Origin: JAKZVK01 sp965248255
Lineage (GTDB): Bacteria; Acidobacteriota; Terriglobia; Bryobacterales; UBA6623
DNA: 64,000 nucleotides
Direction of reading: 5' to 3'
NCBI GenBank assembly: GCA_965248255.1
Contig: CBDFIW010000002.1
Coordinates: 1-64,000 of the forward strand
A program made the position numbers and the translations under genes. Numbering within the stretch: position 1 is the first letter of the stretch; every line of letters starts with the position of its first letter. The notes below the pieces were generated by a model. The model saw only the letters and a program-made list of their open reading frames with translations, was not told the origin of the DNA and made no database searches. Shown piece after piece: positions 37,053 through 46,564 of this stretch.

Positions 37053-37375
37053 CGCTCCAGAGGGCGCGGACACTGGCGTCCCATGCGGCCCACAACAATG
37101 AGGCTAGCATCCAGGTCCGGCACGATGACTCTTGATTCGCCTCTCGCCCCGGACAAATCGGGTCCCCTTCTGAGTCACGATCAACATCTCGGTAACTTCC
37201 GCTACGATCTGAGCCTAAGGCTTCTGCTTGCGGTCGCTTCAAGTGTCGCGAAACAATGGCCGCCGATGGCGTTCTCGCGGAGCAGGATATGGTGCTGGAA
37301 TCCTCGTTTCGTCCACTTATTGAATCCCGCAAATTATTATGACACTTTTTGATAGTGTGGAGCATCTATATATGT
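37053..37375. other. Intergenic region left of IS remnant
   Basis: No gene recognised. AT-rich bases at 37330-37375 probably belong to the left end of the IS630-type remnant. Confidence 0.4.
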
Positions 37376-38062
37376 ATGGGCAACCCCAAAGGTGTGAAGC
37401 GGGATTTCAAGGCGCTGGAGAAGCGCCCGACTGGAGCCCGCAACGCCCGGCCGGAAAGGCGCGCGAGCGCAACGAAGAGCGGATCCGCACCTGGAAGCGC
37501 AAGACCTGGAAGCGCATTAAAAAAAGCCCAAAACGAAGGCCGTACGCTCGTCTTCATCGACGAAAGCGGATTGAGTCAGAAGCCGCATCGCTGCCGCACC
37601 TGGGCGCCACGTGGCCAAACACCGGTGCTGCAGTTTAACTTCAACTGGGAGAAGCTTTCCGTCTCGGCGGGGCTGACGCTGCGTAACTTCTACTTCCGGC
37701 TCTATCCCGGTGCGATCGGCAAAGAGCAAGTGACCGACTTTCTCAAGGCGTTGGTACGTCATATCGATCGCCCGCTGCTGATCGTCTGGGATCGGCTGCC
37801 GGCGCACCGTAGCCGCCTGGTGCAAGAGTTCATCGAACTCTCCGAAGGCCACATCGCAACCGAGTACTTGCCACCCTATGCGCCGGAGTTGAATCCGGTG
37901 GAATACATCTGGGCTTACTGGAAGCAGCACGAGTTGCCGAACGTCTGTCCGAAAGACTACGGCGAGCTGAACGAGCGGGCCCGCAAGGCACTCCGCCGCA
38001 TGTACCGCAAACCGCGTTTGATCACGGCCTTCTGGAAACAGTCTTCTCTTTGTTTTGACTGA
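37376..38062 (+). pseudogene. IS630-family transposase remnant (internal deletion)
   Basis: The frame from ATG 37376 starts with MGNPKGVKRDFKALEKR, the beginning of the helix-turn-helix ORF of two-ORF IS630 elements, and then jumps without the HTH to the catalytic part. A second frame carries RNEERIRTWKRKTWKRIKK before the main frame resumes with GRTLVFIDESGLS, LLIVWDRLPAHRS and APELNPVEYIWAYWK, the DDE-type catalytic segments of the family. So most of the HTH ORF is deleted and a frame break remains. It is a different lineage from the IS630 copies at 42252 and 46565. Confidence 0.8.
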
Positions 38063-38310
38063 CTCTATATTATGCGGCAGTCAATAGCTAGAGGCGCCCG
38101 TGGGAGGCGCCAAGCGAACACAGGCCGCATAACCTGCATGAACCAACTGGGGCCGACAGACTGAAACTGAGACACTATCCAGCCATCACTAGGCGCTTGG
38201 CGCGTCAAGATCGACAAAATCTTGTCGCTGTTTCCACTATGCGGGGATCCTGAAATCCTGCTGGGGCCCGCCCCTACGGTGTTGCGGGGAGCAGCGTGCC
38301 ACTTCGCGGA

Positions 38311-38357
38311 CCTGAGTCCCGAGGAATGGGGACTCGCGAAGCCAGAGGCTTGCGCCA
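38311..38357 (+). repeat. Dispersed REP-like element, copy 1
   Basis: CCTGAGTCCCGAGGAATGGG followed by GACTCGCGAAGCCAGAGGCTTGCGCC forms a hairpin (GAGTCCC/GGGACTC). The reverse complement of 53049-53100 aligns with it over about 45 bases with roughly 80 per cent identity by eye. The rest of 38063-38422 has no recognised gene. Confidence 0.6.
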
Positions 38358-38422
38358 AATGAGATCCGACTTGCCGGTTTGAGATCGAAGACCTCGCTAG
38401 CGTTCCGGGCACGTTTCGTATC

Positions 38423-41400
38423 ATGGTGATGCCAGTCCCGATGTTGACCCCCAGGCGCTTCCTGCTTCGTTCTCTCAGTCACCACCGAGGCATCCACCTC
38501 GCCGTGGCCCTTGGCGTGGCGGTCGGAACCGCCGTGCTGTCGGGCGCATTGCTTGTCGGCGACTCGGTGCGCGGCAGCTTGCGTGATCTGACCCTCGACC
38601 GCCTCGGCGCGATCGACCACGCGCTCGTCACCGACCGCTACGTCCGGGAGAACTTGGCGGAGGACTTGGCCGCGGCCACCAACTTCGTCTACGCCTTCGA
38701 GCAAGCGGCGCCGGCCGTCCTGATCCGAGGCAGCGTCGAGGCGGCGTCTTCGGGCGCGCGGGCTTCCCGTGTCAACATCCATGGGGTCGACGAACGTTTC
38801 GCTTCTTTCTTCAGCGAACCGCTGCCGGTCGCGGGGGCCCGTGAGGTCGTGCTCAACGAGTCCCTGGCGCGCGAGGTCGCGGCCACCACGGGTGACAGCG
38901 TTCTGCTGCGGTTCCAAACCGACACGCTCGTTCCCAGCGAGTCGGTCATGGGACGCAAAGCCGATAACGTGCGCACCCTCCGGCTCAAGGTCGCAGCCGT
39001 GGTTCCCAATCGCGGGCCGGGCCGGTTCGGGCTCTCGCCCAGCCAGCAGTTGCCCTTCAACGCCTACCTCCCGCTTGAAGCCCTACAGCGCGCTCTTGAA
39101 CAAGACGGACAAGCCAACGCGCTCTTCGTGTCGGGCGGGGGTGAAGGGGGTGAAGAGGCCGGAGCCCAACAGGTCAATGGCATCCTCCGGGACGTCGTGA
39201 CACTGGCCGATTTAAGCCTCTCCACGCAGCCGCTCGATGAAGCGGGCGCGTTTGCCCTGAGTACCGATCGCGTCGTGCTCGAGATCCCCGTCGCCGAGAC
39301 CGCGCTGCGCGCGGCCAAGAAGGCGAATCTCGATGCGATGCCGATCCTTACGTACCTGGCCAACACCATCCGCGCCGGAGATCGTGAGATCCCTTACTCG
39401 ACGGTGACGGCGCTCGAGCTCGACTCGGCCGCGCCGAACGTTGCGCTCAGCTTGGCCGACGGTGCGCCCGCCCCGCCACTCGAGGGCGACGAGATTCTTC
39501 TTAGCGACTGGGCGGCGAACGACCTCGAGGCGCGCGTCGGTGATGAGATCGAGATGAGCTACTACCTCGTCGGCGCCGGAGGAACCCTCGACACCGCGTC
39601 TCATCGCTTCTCTCTCAAGGGCATTGTCCGACTGCGGGGGCTCGCCGCCGACCGCCACCTCGCACCCGATTACGAGGGCATGAGCGACGCCGAGCGCATG
39701 GGCGATTGGGACCCGCCGTTCCCCGTTGATCTCCGCCGGATCCGCCCGATCGACGAAGAGTACTGGGAGCGCTACCGCAGCGCCCCCAAAGCGTTCGTCT
39801 CACTCGACACGGCCAAGGCGCTCTGGACGAGCCGCTTTGGCCAGTTGACCTCGATTCGCCTGACGCCGCGCCAGGGACAAACCGTCGACCAAGGACAGGC
39901 CGCCTTTCGCGAGGCTTTGCTTCGTGAACTCGATCCCGCCGCGTTAGGTCTCTCGTTTCAACCGGTCAAGGCGCGGGGCCTCGCGGCCTCGTCCGGCGCA
40001 ACCGATTTTTCGGGTCTCTTCATCGGCTTCAGTTTGTTTCTCATCGTCTCCGCGGCCATGCTGGTGACGTTACTGTTCCGGCTGGGCGTCGAGCGCCGCG
40101 CCAAGGAGATCGGCTTGCTGCTTTCGACCGGCCATCCCGTGGCGTCGGTTCGCAAGCTGCTGCTCGGGGAAGGCGCGCTCATTTCCCTGGCCGGCTGCTT
40201 AGTCGGGCTGCCCGCTGCGGTCGGCTACGGTGCGTTGATGGTTCATGGCCTGCGAACTTGGTGGAGCGCAGCGGTGGGCGGCTCGTTCCTCGAGCTGCAC
40301 GTCGGGGCGCTGAGCCTGATCGGTGGCGCGGCCGGGGCATTTCTGATGATGGTCATCTCGATTTGGCTGTCGTTGCGGCGGCTGCGCCGGTTCAGTCCGC
40401 GCTCGATGCTGGCGGGCGCGCTTGAAGAAGAGCGCTCGGAAGCGGCCGCGGGGGGCGCCGCCCGCGGGCCCCGCCGCCTCGCGTATGGATCGGCCGCCGC
40501 GGCCGTCGTCCTGTTGGCCCTGTCGCTGGCCAAAGCGATCCCCGCCGTGTACGCCTTCTTCGGCATGGGCCCGTTGCTTCTGGTGGCCGCCATCGCCGCC
40601 TTCCGGGTGACGCTGGCGAGTGGCTCCCGCGGACTCATCAGCGGTCCGGCGAGCCGTTTTGGGTTCGCGCCCCTACTACGGTTGGGAGCACGCAATGGAG
40701 CGCGCTACCCGGCGCGTAGCGTGCTCTCGGCCGCGCTCGTGGCCAGCGCGACCTTCGTGATCGTCACCGTCGCCGCCAACCGCCACGACGTCACTTCACA
40801 GGAGCCCGACTTCCGCTCGGGCGACGGTGGATTCCGGTTCGTGGCCGAATCGGATCTGCCTGCCTACCGCGGCCAGTGGGACGTCGATGAGGTCCCGTCC
40901 CAGGCGGCCAAGGTCTATCCTCTGCGGGCCAAGCCCGGAGAGGACGCGAGCTGCCTCAACCTCTACCGCCCTTCACGGCCCACCTTGCTCGGCGCAACGA
41001 CCGAACTGATCGAACGCGGCGGCTTCGCCTTCCAGGGCACGCTGGCGGAGTCGGCCGAGGAAGAGGCCAACCCCTGGCTCATCCTCGACCGCGAATCGCC
41101 CAGCGGCGCAATCCCGGTCTTCGGTGACGCCAACTCGATTCAGTGGATCCTGCATCTCGGCCTGGGGCAGGAACTTGACTGGACCGACGGCCGGGGGCGC
41201 CCGCGCAAGCTCGTCATCGCGGGCCTAATGCCCCGCAGCATCTTCCAATCCCAACTCGTCATGTCGGAAAAGCACTTCCTTGAACTGTTCCCCGATCACG
41301 GCGGCTACAACTTCTTTCTGATTGAGTCCGATCAGGCCGACGCCGGCACTCGACTCGAGGAACAGCTCGCCGACCAGGGCTTCGACGCCGGCCGCACGTC

Positions 41401-41815
41401 CGACCGGCTGGCCGGGTACCTGGTGGTCGAGAACACCTACCTCAATACATTCCAGACCCTGGGCGGCCTCGGGCTGCTGCTCGGAACGTTCGGCCTGGCG
41501 GTGGTGATGGTGCGCAGCGTTCTGGAGCGGCGCGGCGAGCTGGCCTTGCTGCAAGCGGTGGGCTTCAACCGCTCGTCGATCTCGTGGCTGGTGCTGGCCG
41601 AGAACGGCTTCCTGCTGCTGTTCGGCATCGCAACGGGGACGATCACGGCATTACTGGCGGTCCTGCCGCACCTGTTGAGCGGCATGGCCGAGCCGCCCTG
41701 GGCCGCGCTCGCGGCGACGTTGCTGCTGATCCTCGCGGTGGGGCTGCTGGCCGGAGCGGCGGCCGTCGCTGCCGGCTTGCGGACGCCGCTCACCCCGGCT
41801 TTACGAGGGCAGTAA
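38423..41815 (+). CDS. FtsX-type ABC transporter permease, large
   Basis: An inner-membrane protein of about 1130 residues with two FtsX-like permease units. The N-terminal membrane segment (HLAVALGVAVGTAVLSGALL) is followed by a large periplasmic MacB_PCD-like domain; then a set of three segments (FSGLFIGFSLFLIVSAAMLV, about 535-680, with KEIGLLLSTGHPVASVRKLL), two more around 700-735, a second periplasmic domain, and three C-terminal segments from GGLGLLLGTFGLAVVMVRSV, with ELALLQAVGFNRSSI. Start may be ATG 38441 (MLTPRRFLLRSL), as 38423 has no clear ribosome site. The ATPase partner is not adjacent: mobile DNA begins right after the stop and may have separated them. Substrate unknown. Confidence 0.92.
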   Translation: MVMPVPMLTPRRFLLRSLSHHRGIHLAVALGVAVGTAVLSGALLVGDSVRGSLRDLTLDRLGAIDHALVTDRYVRENLAEDLAAATNFVYAFEQAAPAVLIRGSVEAASSGARASRVNIHGVDERFASFFSEPLPVAGAREVVLNESLAREVAATTGDSVLLRFQTDTLVPSESVMGRKADNVRTLRLKVAAVVPNRGPGRFGLSPSQQLPFNAYLPLEALQRALEQDGQANALFVSGGGEGGEEAGAQQVNGILRDVVTLADLSLSTQPLDEAGAFALSTDRVVLEIPVAETALRAAKKANLDAMPILTYLANTIRAGDREIPYSTVTALELDSAAPNVALSLADGAPAPPLEGDEILLSDWAANDLEARVGDEIEMSYYLVGAGGTLDTASHRFSLKGIVRLRGLAADRHLAPDYEGMSDAERMGDWDPPFPVDLRRIRPIDEEYWERYRSAPKAFVSLDTAKALWTSRFGQLTSIRLTPRQGQTVDQGQAAFREALLRELDPAALGLSFQPVKARGLAASSGATDFSGLFIGFSLFLIVSAAMLVTLLFRLGVERRAKEIGLLLSTGHPVASVRKLLLGEGALISLAGCLVGLPAAVGYGALMVHGLRTWWSAAVGGSFLELHVGALSLIGGAAGAFLMMVISIWLSLRRLRRFSPRSMLAGALEEERSEAAAGGAARGPRRLAYGSAAAAVVLLALSLAKAIPAVYAFFGMGPLLLVAAIAAFRVTLASGSRGLISGPASRFGFAPLLRLGARNGARYPARSVLSAALVASATFVIVTVAANRHDVTSQEPDFRSGDGGFRFVAESDLPAYRGQWDVDEVPSQAAKVYPLRAKPGEDASCLNLYRPSRPTLLGATTELIERGGFAFQGTLAESAEEEANPWLILDRESPSGAIPVFGDANSIQWILHLGLGQELDWTDGRGRPRKLVIAGLMPRSIFQSQLVMSEKHFLELFPDHGGYNFFLIESDQADAGTRLEEQLADQGFDAGRTSDRLAGYLVVENTYLNTFQTLGGLGLLLGTFGLAVVMVRSVLERRGELALLQAVGFNRSSISWLVLAENGFLLLFGIATGTITALLAVLPHLLSGMAEPPWAALAATLLLILAVGLLAGAAAVAAGLRTPLTPALRGQ

Positions 41816-41880
41816 GCATAGGCGGGAGACCCCAGGCAATTACGAACCTACTGCCCATCCGCCGCGCCAGCGGCTTCGTC

Positions 41881-42251
41881 GTGTGCCGGGCATGTCTGAC
41901 AGCTTGGAGGTGAAAGTCCTCTGCACAGCCTGATGGAGGTGAAGTGCTAGGGAAGCGCAAGGGCGTCGTCGCGAGGCGGGGTCCAGAGGAAGCGTGGAAC
42001 AAAACCGCGACCTGACGAACAGAAACCGGATAAGAGGCATCTTTGGTCGGACGAGCGGACAACTGATCGCGAAGTCCAGTTCCATCAAGGGCCAAGGCTG
42101 TAGATTCGGCAGGTGTGCGGCGAAGGCGGTCAGACTTACCCCGGGAGGTCTGCGTTCCGTCCCGCTGTTTGGGACTGGGGGAGCCGCGAGGCGACCTGAT
42201 CGGGGCGCAGAAGTCAGCAGAGGGCATAGTAGGCCATGCAGTCGGCAAGGC
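41881..42251 (+). mobile_element. Group II intron, 5' part, truncated by IS630
   Basis: The stretch begins with the group II 5' consensus GTGTG and carries hallmark text of bacterial group II intron RNA: GGAGGTGAAAGTCCTCTGCA, GAAGTGCTAGGGAAGCGCAA, ACAGAAACCGGATAAGAGGC, CTTACCCCGGGAGGTCTG and AAGTCAGCAGAGGGCATAGT, the last one normally lying just before the reverse-transcriptase gene. Here the IS630 copy cuts it at 42252, and no reverse transcriptase, domain V or 3' end is found in the window. It lies 65 bases after the permease stop. Confidence 0.85.
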
Positions 42252-43420
42252 TAGTGTAGTGCGTCAAGCAGATTGCACCTTATGCAGGGCGGCACGTCCG
42301 CGCTTGACTTTCTCGAGGATGTCGGAGGCGGTCGCGGTCCAGATGAAGGGCGTGGGATGCCCGTTGTGCTGGGCGATGTAGTCGTCAATGGCGGCGACGA
42401 GCTCGTCCACGCTGCGAAACACGCCGCGGCGCAGGCGCTTGACGGTGAGATCGCGAAAGAATCGCTCGACCATGTTCAGCCACGACGCCGAGGTCGGGGT
42501 GAAATGAATGTGGAAGCGCGGGTGACGATCGAGCCAACGCTTCACAGCGGCATGCTTGTGGGTGGCATAGTTGTCCACGATGAGATGAAGCTGTTTGTCC
42601 TTGGGAGTGCGGCGGTCAATTAAGCGCAGGAAGCGCAGCCACTCCTGGTGGCTGTGTCGGGGCATGCACTCGGCGATCACGCTGCCGTCAAGGCTGTTGA
42701 GCGCCGCAAACAGGGTGGTCGTGCCGTTGCGCTTGTAATCGTGGGTCATCGTTTGGCCGCGTCCCTTTTTGAGCGGCAGGCCGGGCTGGGTGCGATCGAG
42801 GGCTTGGATTTGGGACTTCTCATCGAGCGAGAGAACCAGAGCATGCTCAGGCGGATTGAGATAGAGTCCGACGATGTCGTCGAGTTTCTCGGCGAAACGC
42901 GGGTCATTGCTGAGCTTGAAGGTCTTGACGCGGTGGGGCTTGAGGCCATGGGCGCGCCAAATCCGTCCCACGGTGGAAGCGCTGACGCCGGGCCGCGGCG
43001 GCCATGGTGCGGCGGCTCCAGTGGGTGGCGTTGGACGGTTTCTCGCGGGTGGTCTTGTGGATGATCTGCTGTACTTTCTGCTTCGAGACGGCAGGTTTAC
43101 GACCGGGCCGTGGGGCGTCTTTTGCAATGCCGGCGATGCTGCTTTCGAGAAAGCGCGTGCGCCAGCGGGCCACCAACTGCCGCGAGACACCGAGCTGTGC
43201 GGCGATCTGCTTATTCTCGAGACCGTCGGCGGCCAGCAGGACAATCCTGGCTCGCAGGGCGAGACGAACGGCGACTTGGCGGCCGCGCGCGTAGCGGTCC
43301 AACTGCTTGCATTGCGCTGTGTTCAAAGTTACTGGTTGTGCTCTTCGCATCCCATGCCTCCTGTTAATAGAGACGATGGGAAGCCAATATAAGTTACATT
43401 ATTTATGGTGCACTACACTA
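42252..43420 (-). mobile_element. IS630-family element, copy A (defective)
   Basis: A 1169-base element bounded by TA dinucleotides, the usual IS630 target. Inner termini are GTGTAGTGC at the left and its complement GCACTACAC at the right. Nearly identical to copy B at 46565-47732 but in the opposite orientation, with one extra base and a few substitutions. It is inserted into the group II intron on its left; on its right an IS5-family element sits directly at its edge. Confidence 0.9.
42264..43350 (-). pseudogene. IS630-family transposase, one-base insertion
   Basis: Same protein as copy B, with an HTH N-terminus (AAQLGVSRQLVARWRTRFL) and the DDE region (VLSLDEKSQIQALDR, HLIVDNYATHKH, FTPTSASWLNMVERFFRDL). 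In copy A an extra G near 42992 (GGGCCGC in place of GGCCGC) shifts the frame after RRTMAAAA, so the catalytic part is out of frame with the HTH. It would give only a truncated HTH product from its own start. Confidence 0.88.
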
Positions 43421-44253
43421 GGGCGTGTTAACACTAAGTCGCAAAAGCTGCTATACTCGGAGGTATGGAGATCACCGAGCAGCAATACCGCCGCATCGAG
43501 CCGGTCCTGCCCCGCCAGCGCGGCAATGTGAGCCTGCCGAACCTCACGGTTTTGAACGCCATGTTGTATGTCGCCGAGCAGGGCTGCAAATGGCGCGGCT
43601 TGCCTAAACGCTTCGGTAACTGGCACACCATTTATACCCGCATGAACCGCTGGTCGAAGAACGGCGTGCTCGACGCCGTCTTCGAGAAACTGCAGCGCGA
43701 GCAGCTGGCCCGCATCCGAATCGAAGCCGTGTCAATGGACTCGACCATCGTGAAGGTTCATCCCGACGGCACGGGCGCGTTAAAAAAACGGTCCGCAAGC
43801 GATCGGCAAATCCCGCGGCGGATGGACCACCAAGATTCATATGGTTGCCGCAAATGCTCGAACGGCGATAACCTTCGCTCTCTCGCCCGGCCAAGCGCAC
43901 GACGCCCAGCAGGGCCGCGAACTTGCTCGGTGGTCTGGGGCCACTGCCCGAGCCGCTGCCGCTGCTGATGGACGGCGCCTATGAGGACGATCAGACACGC
44001 CAACTGGCTTTGGATTTCGGATGGATTCCCGTCGTGCCGCCCCGGCGCACCCGCCTGGAGCCGTGGGAATACGACCGAGCGCTCTATCGCCGCCGCAACG
44101 AGATCGAGAGACTCTTCCGACGGCTCAAGGGATTCCGCCGCATCTTCTCCCGCTTCGACAAGCTCGACGTCATGTTCCTCGCCTTCCCCCACTTCGCCCT
44201 CATCGTCGAGGCTCTACGTTTCGATACCCTACGTTAGCGTTAACACGCCCTAG
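43418..44253 (+). mobile_element. IS5-family element, copy A
   Basis: An 828-base element (43422-44249) flanked by the direct repeat CTAG on both sides. Terminal inverted repeats GGCGTGTTAAC followed by A/G-CTAA. The left CTAG is formed by the right edge of IS630 copy A, so this element inserted at the boundary of the IS630. An apparently identical copy is at 60281-61108. Confidence 0.9.
43465..44237 (+). pseudogene. IS5-family transposase in three frames
   Basis: The first frame (from 43465) encodes the N-terminal domain (LPNLTVLNAMLYVAEQGCKW, WHTIYTRMNRW, AVSMDSTIVKVHPDG with catalytic Asp). At an A7 run (43782-43788) the sequence continues in the +1 frame (KSRGGWTTKIHMVAANART, SPGQAHDAQQG), as expected for IS5 members using slippage at A runs. 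Near 43923 a further shift, apparently an extra T in GAACTTGCTC, is needed to enter the last frame (LLMDGAYEDDQTRQLALDFG, RNEIERLFRRLKGFRR with catalytic Glu). The second break looks like a mutation, yet the copy at 60281 has the same one. Confidence 0.8.
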
Positions 44254-44257
44254 TCCT

Positions 44258-44863
44258 TTACTCAATCTCGCTGAGCGCGGCAAGGATCATCTCATTGGTC
44301 GGCCGGATCTTGTAGTCGACTTCAGTGAACTTCCAGCGAATGGTCTGGGTCTTGTCGATGACGTAGGTCGTCGGATGGGGGAAGTAGCGACCGCGCTGGG
44401 CGGCTCTTTCACTGAGCAGCCCGTACCGATCGATGACCTTGTGCTCCGCATCGCTCAACAAGGTGATGGCGAAGGCGCAGTTTGTCTGCGATTCCACTTG
44501 CGGGATCATCTTCGCGATGTCTTCGAGCCTGTCGGGGGCGACACCAATAATCACAGTGTTTCGCTTGCTGTCCTCCGGCAGCAGACTTTGCAACTCCACG
44601 AGCTGCTTCGTGCAATAGGGTCACCAGTGGCCGCGGTAGAAGACGAGAACTACATTCTTGTCGCGCAGCGAGGAGAGGGTTAGCACATCGCCGTCGGGCT
44701 TGGGCAAGCGGAAGTCCGGAGCGGTCTGTCCTACTTGGACGCGGTCGAGATCGAAAGGCGAAAGGCCTTGGCCGTCCTTGGGTCCGTACTGAGCCCGAAG
44801 GCATGGGATCGCCACAGTCAGAAAGACCATGGCGGTCGCCCTAAACCAAGAAAGTGCATGCAT
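44258..44863 (-). CDS. AhpC/TSA peroxiredoxin-like selenoprotein (in-frame TGA = Sec81)
   Basis: Read through one in-frame TGA (44621-44623) the gene encodes 201 residues: a signal-like N-terminus (TAMVFLTVAIPCLRAQ), the AhpC start VGQTAPDFRLPKPDGDVLTL, then FYRGHW-TGA-PYCTKQLVELQ and the rest of the fold (TVIIGVAPDRLEDIAKM, PHPTTYVIDKTQTIRWKF). Relatives have RGHWCPYC here, so TGA sits exactly at the first redox cysteine (U81-P-Y-C84). Both halves are in the same frame with no other break, and a hairpin follows the TGA. It would be a thiol/selenol peroxidase or reductase, exported or membrane-bound. It lies downstream of a second TGA-containing redox gene on the same strand (127-base gap). 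A nonsense mutation is the alternative, but the position argues strongly for selenocysteine. Confidence 0.85.
44593..44616 (-). promoter_or_regulatory. Candidate bacterial SECIS hairpin of the AhpC-like gene
   Basis: Starting 5 bases after the TGA, the mRNA can form A-U, U-G, U-A, a G/G mismatch, then the perfect stem CACGA/UCGUG closed by the 6-base loop AGCAGC. The loop begins 14 bases after the TGA and contains G, close to the spacing of known bacterial SECIS elements such as that of fdhF. Confidence 0.6.
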
Positions 44864-44990
44864 TGGATTAGCTCGCTGCGGGCTTCAACCGTTAAGTCGC
44901 TGCATGGACGAGACAAGTTACGCAGCCAACATCGAAGAAACCACCAGACGATCCGGGCCGGCCGATGCTGCTGTCTGAGATGCCGGCTCT

Positions 44991-46409
44991 TTAGCGCACT
45001 TCAATGACGGCCTGAAAGTCCTGCCGCCGATAGAGGCAAATTCCGTGGACGTCTTCGCACACGTAATACAAGGCGTATCCGTCGAGCGAACGCGGGCCGG
45101 GGGCCGCATCCTCACTACACCGGGTCTCGAACTCCGCCTTGCGTTCTTCGAGACTCACAACCTCGGGCGGATTCGGCAAACTGCGATAGGAACCGTCTAG
45201 TTTGCAGCCTTCAGCCTCATTGAGCCAAACCTCAAGGCCGTCGACCTCGTTGTTCCAATGTGCCTTGATCTCTTCACGCGGACGGAAGTTGACATGAATC
45301 CGCGACGCCTCGCCCGGCTCGATCGAGTTCGGCACGATAACCGTTTCCAGCGCAATGAACTCACCCTCATCGCGATCGATCCGCCCGCCCGGATCCGGCG
45401 GGTTGACAGGCGCTTCTATCGTCGCCAACTCCTTCGAGGGCTCTGCGAACTCGGCGCCACCCGGTTCGACAATAAGTCCGGCCGGCGTCTTGCCGCTCGC
45501 CGCGATCTCCTCGCGCGCCTGAGGAACCCAGTCATAGAAGGGATAGGGCTTATCGAGCCGCGGGCCGTACTGTTGAATCCGCCGCCGCCAGATGTACTGA
45601 TTCGGATCGATGTCGAGCGCCGCCTTCCAATGATCCACTGCGGCCTGGAAATCTCCCTTCCGCCGACCGTCCGAATCATAGCGCTTTCGTAGCGCCACGC
45701 CGAGGCGGAACTCCAGCCAACCATCGCCGGGCTGGATCTCCAGGGCTCTCTGGTAGGCTCCAATGGCCTCGTCGATCCGACCGAGATCATTCGAACGCAC
45801 GATCAGACCGGCGAAATCGCCCCACGCCTCCGCATCGACCGAGTCCGCCGGTGTCACGGCTTCAGCCCATTGAGCCGGAGGCGCGACCGCATCAGCCGGT
45901 GCTGGTGCTTCAAACCGCGCCTGCATGAAGCCGGCCCGAAATTCATCGACCTTATCGAGCCGCAGTCCTTTTTCTCTGACGATGCCGTGCTCGTCGATCG
46001 CCACCGTGATCGGTACCGCCGACACCTCGAGCAGATTCAGTGAGTCAACGAGAATCGGCCAATCCATCTGCTTCCACTGCATGAACAGACGGCAGCGATC
46101 CGGGTGCTGCTCCTGGATGATCCCGACAACCTGCAACTCGCCGGATTCGTGGAGATCCTTAATCTTGTCGTGCCACCCGGGCACGTGCCTGCGGCAGCCC
46201 CGTCACCAAGATGCGAAGACATGCAGCAGCGTCTTCCTCTCCCGGAACTGGACAATCGACGCGGGCTTTTCCTCTTGCAGCGTTGGCAAGATCAAATCGG
46301 GGAAAGGCTTCCCCACCTGGATCACCATTTCAACAGGAGCCGTCACGTCCACGGGAGAACCACAGGCTAGCCAAAGCAGAGCGCCGATAGCGGGCAGAAT
46401 TCGTCGCAT
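44991..46409 (-). CDS. Thioredoxin-like lipoprotein selenoprotein with TPR and DsbD-like parts (in-frame TGA = Sec69)
   Basis: Read through one in-frame TGA (46203-46205) the gene gives 472 residues. ATG 46409 opens a lipoprotein signal (PAIGALLWLACGS, Cys16). The thioredoxin-like domain follows: GKPFPDLILP, LLHVFASW-TGA-RGCRRHVPGW, GIIQEQHPDRCRLFMQWKQM, SAVPITVAIDEHG. The TGA takes the place of the first Cys of a CxxC (U69-R-G-C72). Then come TPR-like helices (about 190-260, AIGAYQRALEIQPGDGWLEF) and a C-terminal beta domain ending YYVCEDVHGICLYRRQDF, with a Cys pair like the N-terminal domain of DsbD. This would be an envelope thiol-disulfide protein. No other frame break occurs. It is the first gene of a pair with the AhpC-like selenoprotein; IS630 copy B lies 155 bases upstream. 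Confidence 0.85.
46171..46196 (-). promoter_or_regulatory. Candidate bacterial SECIS hairpin of the thioredoxin-like gene
   Basis: From base 7 to base 32 after the TGA the mRNA can pair UGCCGC with GUGGCA (6 pairs including one G-U), then after a small internal loop GGC with GCC, closed by the loop ACGU at bases 17-20. An alternative fold (GGGC/GCCC with UGCC/GGCA) is also possible. Position and loop resemble known SECIS elements. Confidence 0.55.
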
Positions 46410-46564
46410 AGCCCGAAGGATAGAGTACACCAACGCACGGGCTAGGAGTGGTCCCCGACGCCCGAACTGCTGGTCACACCTACCGCATTGGCCGATATAG
46501 ACGCCGGCCGCTGGCCTCTCTTCCAGAAAGCCCTTTCCATCCGATGGAAGAATCATCCTCTTCC

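Noticed and set aside
38237..38917. Minus-strand frame over the start of the large permease
   Set aside because: It is the mirror of clear permease coding sequence.
43418..44253. Pairing of IS5 copy A and IS630 copy B as a composite transposon of the selenoprotein genes
   Set aside because: They are different families with different ends and targets; only the IS630 pair could act together.
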